Shown piece by piece: positions 9,711 to 18,000 of a DNA stretch of 43,478 bases. The position numbers and the translations under genes are program-made. How positions within the stretch are numbered: the stretch's first letter is position 1; every line of letters begins with the position of its first letter. The notes beneath the pieces were generated by a model, which saw only the letters and a list, made by a program, of their open reading frames with translations, did not search any database and was not told where the DNA came from. The DNA lies in assembly GCF_003946725.1 (NCBI RefSeq), contig NZ_RHOY01000023.1:1-43478 (forward strand). The letters run 5' to 3'. Source of the DNA: Agrilactobacillus yilanensis. GTDB lineage: Bacteria > Bacillota > Bacilli > Lactobacillales > Lactobacillaceae.

Positions 9711-9725
9711 GTGGAATTATTCCAC
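9711..9725. promoter_or_regulatory. Perfect 15 bp palindrome in the mgsA/asparaginase divergent region
   Basis: GTGGAATTATTCCAC is a perfect inverted repeat (7 bp arms, 1 nt centre) 38 bp upstream of the asparaginase start codon. It does not match the GlnR/TnrA consensus. It may be an operator for one or both of the divergent genes. Confidence 0.4.
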
Positions 9726-9762
9726 GACATTCGTTAAAATACCAAGAGAAAGGAGCTTAACT

Positions 9763-10743
9763 ATGAAAAAAATATTAGCCTTACATACCGGCGGCACCAT
9801 CTCCATGTCTCAAGACGATGAAGGCGGTGTCGGCTTAAATCAAAAGAATCCTTTAGTTAATGATACTTATGACGCTCTTTTTGAAGGAAAAGTCCAGTTA
9901 ATCGCTGAAGAAATTCTCAATTTACCTTCGGCGTATATGACACCAGTCCAAATGCTAACGCTTTATCAACGCATTTTGACAGCCATTGACACGGGTATTG
10001 ATGGGGTTGTTATTACCCACGGTACCGATACTTTGGAAGAAACCGCTTATTTTTTGGATTTAACGTTACCCCACAAAATTCCAGTTGTCATCACCGGGGC
10101 AATGCGCTCGTCTAATGAAATTGGCGCTGACGGTGAGCATAACTTTATTAATGCCGTTTGGACGGCTTGCAGTGATCAAGCTGCCGATAAGGGCGTTTTA
10201 GTGGCACTCAATGATGAGTTGCACACAGCCCGCTATGTGACCAAAACCCATACTACCGATGTGGCAACGTTTAAGTCGCCTAATTTTGGGCCAATTGGGG
10301 CAATTGAAGGCGACACACCCCGCTTTTTTGGGCAATGTCTAACGACGCAGACAACACCAATCGATCATATTGTTGAACCGGTTCATTTGCTTAAAGCCTA
10401 TGCGGGTATGGATAATACTTTATTGCAGGCGGTGGCTAATGCTGATACAAAGGGCTTAGTTATTGAAGCCTTAGGTGCAGGTAATTTGCCTGTCACTACA
10501 CTACCTGCTTTACAAGCGCTGTTACACCTGAAAATCCCTATTATTTTGGTGTCCCGTTGCTTTAGCGGCACAGCCCAAGCAATTTATGATTTTGAAAGCG
10601 GTGGGGTTAACTTGCAGAAGATGGGTCTTGTTTTCTGCCAAGGGTTAAACGGTCCTAAAGCACGCATTAAGCTGCTGGTGGGCTTGAGTGCTGGTAAAAT
10701 AGGTGCCGAATTAGCAGCTTATTTGAAAGACGATCTTTCATAG
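9763..10743 (+). CDS. L-asparaginase, cytosolic
   Basis: A 326-residue asparaginase that hydrolyses L-asparagine to aspartate and ammonia. The two family signatures are seen: LALHTGGTIS with the nucleophilic threonine T12, and VITHGTDTLEETA with the T88-D89 pair; MRSSNEIGADG follows. No signal peptide is present, so it is intracellular. I start at the ATG reading MKKILALHTGG, 7 nt after AAAGGAG; the longer open frame upstream lacks similarity. It is the only plus-strand gene between fucA and the tracrRNA and ends at a strong terminator. Confidence 0.92.
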   Translation: MKKILALHTGGTISMSQDDEGGVGLNQKNPLVNDTYDALFEGKVQLIAEEILNLPSAYMTPVQMLTLYQRILTAIDTGIDGVVITHGTDTLEETAYFLDLTLPHKIPVVITGAMRSSNEIGADGEHNFINAVWTACSDQAADKGVLVALNDELHTARYVTKTHTTDVATFKSPNFGPIGAIEGDTPRFFGQCLTTQTTPIDHIVEPVHLLKAYAGMDNTLLQAVANADTKGLVIEALGAGNLPVTTLPALQALLHLKIPIILVSRCFSGTAQAIYDFESGGVNLQKMGLVFCQGLNGPKARIKLLVGLSAGKIGAELAAYLKDDLS

Positions 10744-10751
10744 CCATCAAG

Positions 10752-10787
10752 AACTGGAAGCCGGTTATCCTGGTTTTCAGTTTTTTT
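10752..10787 (+). terminator. Rho-independent terminator after asparaginase
   Basis: AACTGGAAGCCGG pairs with CCTGGTTTTCAGTT (one bulged T) around a TTAT loop and runs into seven Ts. It lies 8 bp after the asparaginase stop codon. Confidence 0.85.
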
Positions 10788-10792
10788 GTTGA

Positions 10793-11536
10793 TTATTCTA
10801 GATCAAAAGCACACTCATCGGTAGTCTGGGTCATTTCTGCCCAGCGTGCCGCTAATAATTTGGCATAGGCATTCTCTTGCAGGCCGTAAGCCCCTAATGA
10901 ATAGCCTTCGTTTACTTCAATGAGCAGTGTTTTACCTGTGTCGGTTACACCAAAATCTATACTATAGCCAGCTTTTTGCGTTGTATAATCAGCAATACAC
11001 TGTTCAATAACTTGCGCATCAAATTGACTGCGCCAATCCCCTGTATATTTTCGAACATCTAAAATTTGGCCATAGCGAACGTAAACCCGCCATTCTGTGA
11101 CAAAATTGACTACTTCGCTACAAATAACTGGGGCGTTATCATAGTAACTGCCTAAGCCGATCATATCTTTCGGCGTTCTAATAACCTTTCCAGTGAATTT
11201 CTTACCGGTGACTGGTTTTACAAACAGCGGCCACCATTCGGGATGTCTATTCACCTCGTCAATATGGCTGAACCATAGTTTTCGACCAAGATAACTTTGT
11301 ATTTCTTCTGGATAATTAATCTCTTCTGCTGGGAAACCAAGCTGAAATAATCTTTGCCGAACAGTACCCACACCACCAACCACAATATCCTCTGAATGCA
11401 ACTGACTATCAAGTTCAGCGATATTTTTAAAGGTGTTTACTTCAAAGCCCATATCGTGAAAGCCTCGCATTGCAATAAACCCATTTGTGCTATAGGGTAA
11501 CTCAAAATTAGTGGCACTTTGAACGTAAACCTTCAT
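10793..11536 (-). CDS. ATP-grasp domain protein of unknown substrate
   Basis: This 247-residue protein looks like a small ATP-grasp ligase of the kind often labelled DUF4343 or R2K clade. Supporting segments are PLFVKPVTGKKFTGKVI (nucleotide-binding lysines), SEVVNFVTEWRVYVRYGQI and IDFGVTDTGKTLLIEVNEG, where the D and E/N residues would bind magnesium. Such enzymes join a carboxylate to an amine through an acyl phosphate; related genes occur in phages and in peptide or toxin modification clusters, but nothing here identifies the substrate. GGAGGAG lies 7 nt before the ATG. It directly follows the terminator of the CRISPR array and appears monocistronic. Confidence 0.7.
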   Translation of the reverse strand: MKVYVQSATNFELPYSTNGFIAMRGFHDMGFEVNTFKNIAELDSQLHSEDIVVGGVGTVRQRLFQLGFPAEEINYPEEIQSYLGRKLWFSHIDEVNRHPEWWPLFVKPVTGKKFTGKVIRTPKDMIGLGSYYDNAPVICSEVVNFVTEWRVYVRYGQILDVRKYTGDWRSQFDAQVIEQCIADYTTQKAGYSIDFGVTDTGKTLLIEVNEGYSLGAYGLQENAYAKLLAARWAEMTQTTDECAFDLE

Positions 11537-11572
11537 TTTTAATCTCCTCCACTAAAAATACTGTTAGTTGTG

Positions 11573-11604
11573 AAAAAAGAGAAACCTATATTTGGGCTTC
11601 TCTT
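11573..11604 (-). terminator. Terminator distal to the CRISPR array
   Basis: On the minus strand AAGAGAAGCCC pairs with GGTTTCTCTT and is followed by TTTTTT. It sits about 75 bp beyond the last repeat and before the ATP-grasp gene, so it should end the pre-crRNA and insulate the next gene. Confidence 0.75.
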
Positions 11605-11679
11605 CTTTATTTTAGCTGTGATTTAATCTTTTAGACTGGTTCATTGGAACACTAACCCACCATTAATTGATGTGATGGT

Positions 11680-12971
11680 GCGCTTAACCTATTTGATACG
11701 ACATACGTCTGAAACCACAAACTTTCCACCAACAACCGCAAGACCGTGCTTAACCTATTTGATACGACATACGCCTGAAACAACTAAACAGTAGTAGTAG
11801 TCTGACGGGCGGTGCTTAACCTATTTGATACGACATACGCCTGAAACATGGCAACGATTGTTGGTGATCTAAAAACAGTGCTTAACCTATTTGATACGAC
11901 ATACGCCTGAAACTATATTCTTGTTTTAGGCCCTTAATTTTAGGTGCTTAACCTATTTGATACGACATACGCCTGAAACACTCCCAGTTTCGTCTTAGCT
12001 CGCCGCCGAGTGCTTAACCTATTTGATACGACATACGCCTGAAACACTATGGCGGTGAAGACCTAGACACGTTCAGTGCTTAACCTATTTGATACGACAT
12101 ACGCCTGAAACGAAAAAGTAGCAGCTGAAGAAGACGGTAGCGTGCTTAACCTATTTGATACGACATACGCCTGAAACATGGCTAAGATCGAAATGGTACT
12201 CATAGTAGTGCTTAACCTATTTGATACGACATACGCCTGAAACCTAATTTGCGCTGTAAGAAGCGGTCAACGCTGTGCTTAACCTATTTGATACGACATA
12301 CGCCTGAAACGGACGACTAATAATATCTTCTTGCCTTTTTGTGCTTAACCTATTTGATACGACATACGCCTGAAACGCTAGCTGATTATCTTTATCAAAA
12401 AATCAAGTGCTTAACCTATTTGATACGACATACGCCTGAAACCTCTTAGTTGCATCTTCCTTAGCGTTGTTAGTGCTTAACCTATTTGATACGACATACG
12501 CCTGAAACCAATGGTCGGTGAGCTAGATGGATCTAGTAGTGCTTAACCTATTTGATACGACATACGCCTGAAACTCATTTCCAATTCTGTGGGTAGCTCG
12601 CTAAGTGCTTAACCTATTTGATACGACATACGCCTGAAACTCTGGGTCTTCATCTTTATCCGAGATGTTGGTGCTTAACCTATTTGATACGACATACGCC
12701 TGAAACTTGATTGCGCGATTAATCTGTGGAGTACTTGTGCTTAACCTATTTGATACGACATACGCCTGAAACCTGAGAACTTCCGTCATGTACATCTTTC
12801 CGAGTGCTTAACCTATTTGATACGACATACGCCTGAAACGCCGTTTAAATTTGTCTTTGTTGACATCACGTGCTTAACCTATTTGATACGACATACGCCT
12901 GAAACTTTCAAATGTGTTGATTATCCATTGCAGAGGTGCTTAACCTATTTGATACGACATACGCCTGAAAC
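11680..12971 (-). CRISPR. Type II-A CRISPR array, 20 repeats and 19 spacers
   Basis: The 36 bp repeat, read on the minus strand, starts GTTTCAGGCGTATGTCG and ends GGTTAAGCAC. Twenty copies are present; 19 read identically and the copy at 11680-11715 has two changes (positions 2 and 29 on the plus strand). Spacers are 30 nt except two of 31 nt (12244-12274 and 12773-12803). Orientation is set by three facts: the tracrRNA anti-repeat on the plus strand is complementary to minus-strand repeats, the degenerate copy is at the low-coordinate end, as expected for the oldest repeat, and a promoter lies at the csn2 end. Near-perfect repeat conservation suggests a functional array. Spacer targets cannot be named without a search. 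Confidence 0.98.
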
Positions 12972-12999
12972 AGAAAGCATGTTCGTATCACGACTAGAA

Positions 13000-13028
13000 A
13001 TTATCTGAATCTGACTAACCATTTTCAA
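13000..13028 (-). promoter_or_regulatory. Pre-crRNA promoter overlapping the csn2 stop
   Basis: On the minus strand TTGAAA (13023-13028) and GATAAT (13000-13005) are 17 bp apart, a close match to the housekeeping promoter. The csn2 stop codon (13015-13017) lies in the spacer. Transcription would begin near 12993, about 20 nt before the first repeat, so the leader is short. Confidence 0.65.
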
Positions 13029-13698
13029 ATTCAACAAAATCATTGTCGATATAAACAATTTTAATACCTTCACTTCCTTGATATACCTCGATCTTAGTGT
13101 TAACTTTTTCTAAAAATAAAACTGATTGGTGCTGGCTTTTAAGATCAAGTGCTAATAATTTAATTTGTTCAGATGTCAAATACTGACCGATATTCGTAAA
13201 AATCAACAATCGTTTATCTGATAATCGTTGGGTAATATCTGTCAATGATCCTATTATATCATAAGCAGATCTAAAATTTGTCAACTCTAATTGTGGTTTT
13301 AAATATTTTAACATTGCTTGAAGATCCCAGTCTGTTGGTAAATCAATTGGTAAATTTGCTTCAAAAATAGCCTCATTTACAACGTCCTTTATAACACAAT
13401 TTGCATCATAAAGTCGATGATTTTGAGTCTCGTCAAGTTCGTGCATAATCATCGTAATAATTTGACGACCGAATAATTTATTAAAATCAATACATTGACC
13501 AACATCCCCAATAAACAAAGCTGATTTACTAGGTTTCAAAACTTTGCCATCCTCACTAAAAGCCATATTAGGATGTTCTTCTGACTGCCAAAAACGTTGT
13601 AATTCCCAAAAAAGTTGGCGATTACCAATTTGAAAAATGGTAATCCCATCATCCAGGAAATCAAATTTTCTAGTGCTGTACATGGCTAAACTTTTCAT
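13015..13698 (-). CDS. csn2: CRISPR-associated protein Csn2
   Basis: Csn2 marks the locus as type II-A. It forms a calcium-stabilised ring on double-stranded DNA ends and is needed for spacer acquisition with Cas1, Cas2 and Cas9. At 227 residues it is the short form, like the streptococcal one. The sequence opens MKSLAMYSTRKFDFLDDGI and contains ALFIGDVGQCIDFNKLFGRQII; family conservation is low, so length and position carry weight. Its start overlaps the cas2 stop as ATGA. Its last codons contain the -35 element of the pre-crRNA promoter. Confidence 0.92.
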   Translation of the reverse strand: MKSLAMYSTRKFDFLDDGITIFQIGNRQLFWELQRFWQSEEHPNMAFSEDGKVLKPSKSALFIGDVGQCIDFNKLFGRQIITMIMHELDETQNHRLYDANCVIKDVVNEAIFEANLPIDLPTDWDLQAMLKYLKPQLELTNFRSAYDIIGSLTDITQRLSDKRLLIFTNIGQYLTSEQIKLLALDLKSQHQSVLFLEKVNTKIEVYQGSEGIKIVYIDNDFVEFENG

Positions 13699-14015
13699 AT
13701 CACAATCAACCGCCCCGCAGAGTTTCGAATATCTTTTTTAGATTCCCCAACTAAGAAATTCATACTTGCATATTGTTTTTCTGTCACCATTAACGTCTGA
13801 ATAACGCCTGCGCTAGGTGCAATTTTTTGTAATTGATTTTCCAGTAACTTCGCTGATTGCTTATTGGTCGTTATACGAACATAAATGGATTCCTGCATCA
13901 TAATAAAGCCACTACTAATTAATGCTTTTCGAAATTGGCGATAATCGCGTCGATTCTCTTCGGTTAACGTTGGTAAATCAAACATAACTATTAATCTCAT
14001 CACTCGATACCTCAT
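13695..14015 (-). CDS. cas2: CRISPR-associated endoribonuclease-fold protein Cas2
   Basis: This 106-residue Cas2 has the ferredoxin-like start MRYRVMRLIVMFDLPT, with the conserved aspartate D13, then YRQFRKALISSGFIMMQESIY. It bridges two Cas1 dimers in the spacer-integration complex. I place the start at the ATG reading MRYRVM because this ATG overlaps the cas1 stop as ATGA and matches type II-A Cas2 proteins; the next ATG upstream, five codons earlier, would add residues without similarity. The same ATGA overlap links it to csn2, so cas1-cas2-csn2 are translationally coupled. Confidence 0.95.
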   Translation of the reverse strand: MRYRVMRLIVMFDLPTLTEENRRDYRQFRKALISSGFIMMQESIYVRITTNKQSAKLLENQLQKIAPSAGVIQTLMVTEKQYASMNFLVGESKKDIRNSAGRLIVI

Positions 14016-14884
14016 TGTTTCATACCCCATTCTGGCAAAACGTCTACTTTACCACTTAAAAAATCCAATGTGTTGCGTAAACACTCCATCATTGCACTGG
14101 TTACTAAAGCCTCGTGGCCATTAAACGTAATAGTTTTGTTTAAAAGATCCACTAAGTTTAGCTTTTGCTCTAGTTCCAGAGCTGATTCTTGCTGCTGATA
14201 AACTTGGTAATCCACCAACGGTCGAAAAATCTCAACTAGATCGCAAGCTAAATTATACTCATTAGTCAAACTAATATGATGAATGCCCAACTCGGTCAAA
14301 TAGCCCATTTCATGGATATTGCGGGCCATCTCTGCCAATAAAATCTGATAACCATAGTTTAAATGGCCATTAATTAAATTATCTGCATCTTTTCGCGCAA
14401 AACCTTTTCCAAAAAGTCGAGGAAAGTACATTTTGGCAGCAACAGCTTCTCTATTGTTGGCATCTCCAAGATCGACACTCGCCACTAATTCTGCAAAACC
14501 TTCAGTCTTCAAATTAAAGTTATCCAATACCGCTTGTTGTTGTGTGATTTTGCACTTAACAATCTTTTGCCAAATTTGATTTTTACGAGTATCCGGCCAA
14601 CCAATCTGGATATTAATGTTACGGTTACGGGCGTTATTCCCGCCGTAACCGTTTATTTCACCGATGGGAAAACCTTTATCATCGCCAAAAATAATTTTGA
14701 TATTTGCCTGCAACAAAGCCATCACGCAATAACTTGTGATTACCGATTGTGTCGTTGCAATCATCAAAATTCGGATATCGTCAATAGGCACTTGAAAAAC
14801 ATCTTCATCCGTACGAATTACAACCTGCCCTAATTTGTAATTAATTTTACAATGCTTTGTAATGACAACTGTTCTAAAAGCCAT
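14012..14884 (-). CDS. cas1: CRISPR-associated integrase Cas1 (type II)
   Basis: Cas1 catalyses insertion of new spacers at the leader-repeat junction. The 290-residue protein has the expected metal site: E146 (in REAVAAKMYF), H202 or H203 (in LGIHHISLTN) and E218 (in DLVEIFRP). The start is the ATG reading MAFRTVVI, 6 nt after AGAGGTG; the GTG three codons upstream is part of that ribosome-binding site. The start region overlaps the tracrRNA promoter on the other strand: the tracr -35 lies directly before this ATG. Confidence 0.96.
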   Translation of the reverse strand: MAFRTVVITKHCKINYKLGQVVIRTDEDVFQVPIDDIRILMIATTQSVITSYCVMALLQANIKIIFGDDKGFPIGEINGYGGNNARNRNINIQIGWPDTRKNQIWQKIVKCKITQQQAVLDNFNLKTEGFAELVASVDLGDANNREAVAAKMYFPRLFGKGFARKDADNLINGHLNYGYQILLAEMARNIHEMGYLTELGIHHISLTNEYNLACDLVEIFRPLVDYQVYQQQESALELEQKLNLVDLLNKTITFNGHEALVTSAMMECLRNTLDFLSGKVDVLPEWGMKQ

Positions 14885-14912
14885 TTGATTCACCTCTGCA
14901 TTATGCTATAAT
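14885..14912 (+). promoter_or_regulatory. tracrRNA promoter
   Basis: TTGATT at 14885-14890 and TATAAT at 14907-14912 are 16 bp apart, and TGC before the -10 makes it an extended -10 promoter. Transcription should begin near 14919. Confidence 0.8.
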
Positions 14913-14918
14913 TATTTT

Positions 14919-15091
14919 GTAAGCTTAACCAACTTACACGAGGTGTTTAACCTCTTTGATACGACATACAACATTGAAATAAAGCAAGGCTTCGTGCCAA
15001 GCTTAATTCGCTCAATCATTGAGTGGGGCTTATGCCCGCTACATACAATAAGCGCCGGGGGATTTCAAAATTCCTCGGCGCTTATATTTTT
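14919..15091 (+). ncRNA. tracrRNA of the type II-A system
   Basis: The anti-repeat is 14943-14980. Its first 27 nt differ at only two positions from the reverse complement of repeat bases 10-36, and one of these still allows a G-U pair. AACAU opposite GGC forms the expected bulge, and UGAAAU pairs with GUUUCA as the lower stem. Then come a nested nexus (AAGC/GCUU outside GGC/GCC, 14982-15004), a CUCAA/UUGAG hairpin (15011-15023), a GGGC/GCCC hairpin (15026-15037) and the terminator. A GUAAG/CUUAC hairpin may lie in the 5' leader. The gene lies between cas9 and cas1 on the opposite strand. The 5' and 3' ends are predicted, not measured. Confidence 0.9.
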
Positions 15092-15092
15092 T
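15048..15092 (+). terminator. Terminator of tracrRNA
   Basis: ATAAGCGCCGGGG (15048-15060) pairs with CCTCGGCGCTTAT (15073-15085) and is followed by a T-rich tract that reaches the cas9 stop codon. On the minus strand there is no T tract, so it should not stop cas9 transcription. Confidence 0.9.
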
Positions 15093-18000
15093 ACTCTAAT
15101 TTTGCTTGATCAGCTAATTCTTGTACCGAAACAGTGCTTGTATAAAGCCCAGTATAAGAGGTATAAACGAACTTGTCTGAAGGTGATAAGTTTACCATCG
15201 CATTCAATCGCCCCCAAGATTCTGATAACCCTAAGATTTCTAAATTTGATCTAATTGCATTAGCATGCAAGGCTTGTAACACGCGTTGTACAACTTCCTG
15301 TTGTTTTTCAAATTCAAGTGTCGTAAATTCGATCACCTTATCTTGTAATTTGAGCAAAGCTGTTTGATGTGTCTGGAGTTTATAATACTTCAGAGCTTGT
15401 TCAATAATATGTGTTAATAATTCTGTAAACCGCTGCTTAGCGTCTTGACTATGACTATACTGCTTTAAACGGGCTTCAGCCATCTCTTCACTTCTTGCAT
15501 TTAACAAAATTAACAGATCTTTACTATCTGTTTTTGACAAATATAATTGTTGGAAATTATGCAATTCGTTTTCTGAAGCGATAGTCACTTTTGCCTGATC
15601 CTTAATTAAAAGCTGTTCATAAGGAATATGATCCAAAATAATTTTGGCTTTAGGATCATTTAAACTTTGTTGAACCATTTTAGTCAGATAGTTGGCATCC
15701 GCCTTTATTTCACTGAGCCAAAGCCGCTGTACATTCACTAACTTAAACTTCTTCTTAGAGAAAACTAGTGCAGTGTAAGCAGTTTGTAAAGAATCAAATC
15801 CACCATACAACGCTAGATCTTTACGCTTATCAAAAGCAACTTTACCATATATCTTTCTTTTACCATATTCTTTACCATCCCTTGGAATTCTTGTTTGCTT
15901 GTACAATTCGCCCGTTTGATCATAAACCATCTTCGTTACCAAAATCTTCTTGTAATCCATAACTTTACGTAAATAAGCTTCATCCGCCATCGTCCAAACT
16001 AGTTCACCAGTCGCCTGATTCACTTGGAATTGCTTATTTGAACTCGCCATGGAGCCTACAACGAAGCCTAACGGACGAATCCGTTGCTGGTGTTTATCTT
16101 TTGCGTTAGCACGTGCTTGAGCCAGTGCCTGTTTTGTATAACGATTATATATATGACCTGCATAATCACTCAACTGACCCTTTTTAAAGAAACCAATATT
16201 ATCCATAAATAACCCGGCAGTTGTAAATAATAGAGCATCAAAAGCATGATGATAATCATTAAGATCACGATTCTTATAAATTGCCAGGTAGTGGCGCATA
16301 TCCGTAGTTATTTCTGAACGAATGGCTCGAACTTTTGTTTCATCATTAAAATGTTCGCCGATTAACGTTGCCACATTTCGCGTAATTTGCCGAGTTTCCA
16401 CTAAAGAACGAGCAATGAAGCGTTCTTTTTGTAAGTCGGAAAAATCATCAGATTTACGGGTTAAATTCTTGAATTTCTGCTCACTAAGTAAACCAGCCGT
16501 TTTCAAACTGCGCCACCAATTACATCGACTGCAAATTAATTCTGGTAAATAAGTTGGTGAATCCGCTTTACGGGCATTCAGCTCACTTTTAACTAAAACG
16601 CGATTATCCAAGCAATCAATTCCATAGGCACGGGGAATAATATGATCAATCTGATAATTACTAGAGATGAGATCAATATTAATTGGTTCACCGGTATACA
16701 TATCTTTGCCTTGCTGTAAATAATATAAATATAATCGATCATCTCTGAGTGCCGCATTCATCTTGGCATCTTCTACTGAGTTAAGCTGAGTACTTAAAGC
16801 TTTAAATTCTGCAGACAAAGATTTATTTCCATACACCGTCTTCAAATAGGCCAACCGGCTATTAGTCAGTTCAGAAGCTTGTGTATTTCGAGCAACTTCT
16901 AAATAAACATTCTTTGGTGGCCGACCTAAAACTCGAGTGATTTCATCTAAAATATAAAATGATTGTAAAATACCGCGTTTAATATTCTTAGGTCCAGCTA
17001 ATTCATTGATCACCGATTTTAAGGAAGTTTCCTTGTCCTCTATTGCATTTTCTTCTTCTAACCAAGCTCGTGCGCCATAACGATCCCGACTATCGCTAAT
17101 GATTTCCATCAAATTCATTTTGGTTTCATAGAGAGTTTCTAAAATACTTTTCTTATCGGTACCCGCCTTAGTACTCAGTTGAACAAATTTTGTTGTTAAT
17201 AACTTTTTAGATAGCCGGCCCCAACCGGTTAAATGCTGTTTAGATAAGCTTTCGACTTGATCTTTCGTCAGTACTGATAATTTTGACAGCTGTCGCTTTA
17301 AAATTTTGCGATCTTCAAATATCGTCTGTAATTCTATAATTGTTTCCAAAGTCTCTTGATTATCATGATCTTCTACGTAAGCTCGATCAAATATATTTAA
17401 AAAATAATGATACGTTGTTAGTTTACTATTAAAGTGGCCACCCTTAGTATCCGACAGTCCTGAGACGTTGACATCTTTCCCATATTTAGTTTTAATATAG
17501 TCTTTTATGTCTATTACCGATACAGATTTTTGGCCTTTGAAAATATTTTCATAAATTTCCTGTTTTTGTGCAACTTCTAAGCGCTGGTTAACATTGATGC
17601 GCACATTGTTTAATTCTTGTAAAACATTATATGATTGATAGATCAGTGCGTTTTTAGGTAGCGCTGGTTCCCCAATTAAATAAGTATCCGTACCTGTCAT
17701 ACGTTTAATGAAGTCTAAACCGGCTTGATCTGTATCAACTTTTTCTTCGATATTCCATGGTGTAATCGGCCCAGCTTCTAATCGGGTCATCCAATGGTTA
17801 CTGCTGTCACCATCAACCGTTTTCGGCTCTACTAATGGCCCAACGTAATAAGGTACTCTGAATTTCAAAAGCTGCTGTAATTTATTTCGACCTTTTTTGT
17901 CCACTTCTGCTAAAAATGGATAATATTGCTTTTGATTCTCAATAATTTTTATTAATTCATTCAAATGTAATTGATGGGGAATTGAGACATTTGCTTTACT

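Noticed and set aside
12641-12670. A spacer sharing a 13 nt stretch (TCATCTTTATCCG) with yabA near 21164-21176, suggesting self-targeting
   Set aside because: A match of this length is expected by chance over 19 spacers and 43 kb, and the PAM-side half of the spacer does not match.
12601-13008. Open reading frames running through the CRISPR array on both strands
   Set aside because: They consist of translated repeats (FQAYVVSNRLST and LIRHTPET units) and have no ribosome-binding site.
13002-13030. A decayed extra repeat at the csn2 end (CTGACTAACC resembling GTGCTTAACC)
   Set aside because: Only about 11 of 16 bases match, it overlaps the csn2 coding end, and the match fades after that.
14919-14942. 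A long-form tracrRNA that could act as a natural single guide repressing the cas promoter, as in S. pyogenes
   Set aside because: Only about 24 nt lie between the predicted start and the anti-repeat, with no repeat-like segment to pair with it.
15048-15092. The tracrRNA terminator acting also as the cas9 terminator
   Set aside because: On the minus strand the stem is followed by TGTATGTAG rather than a T tract.
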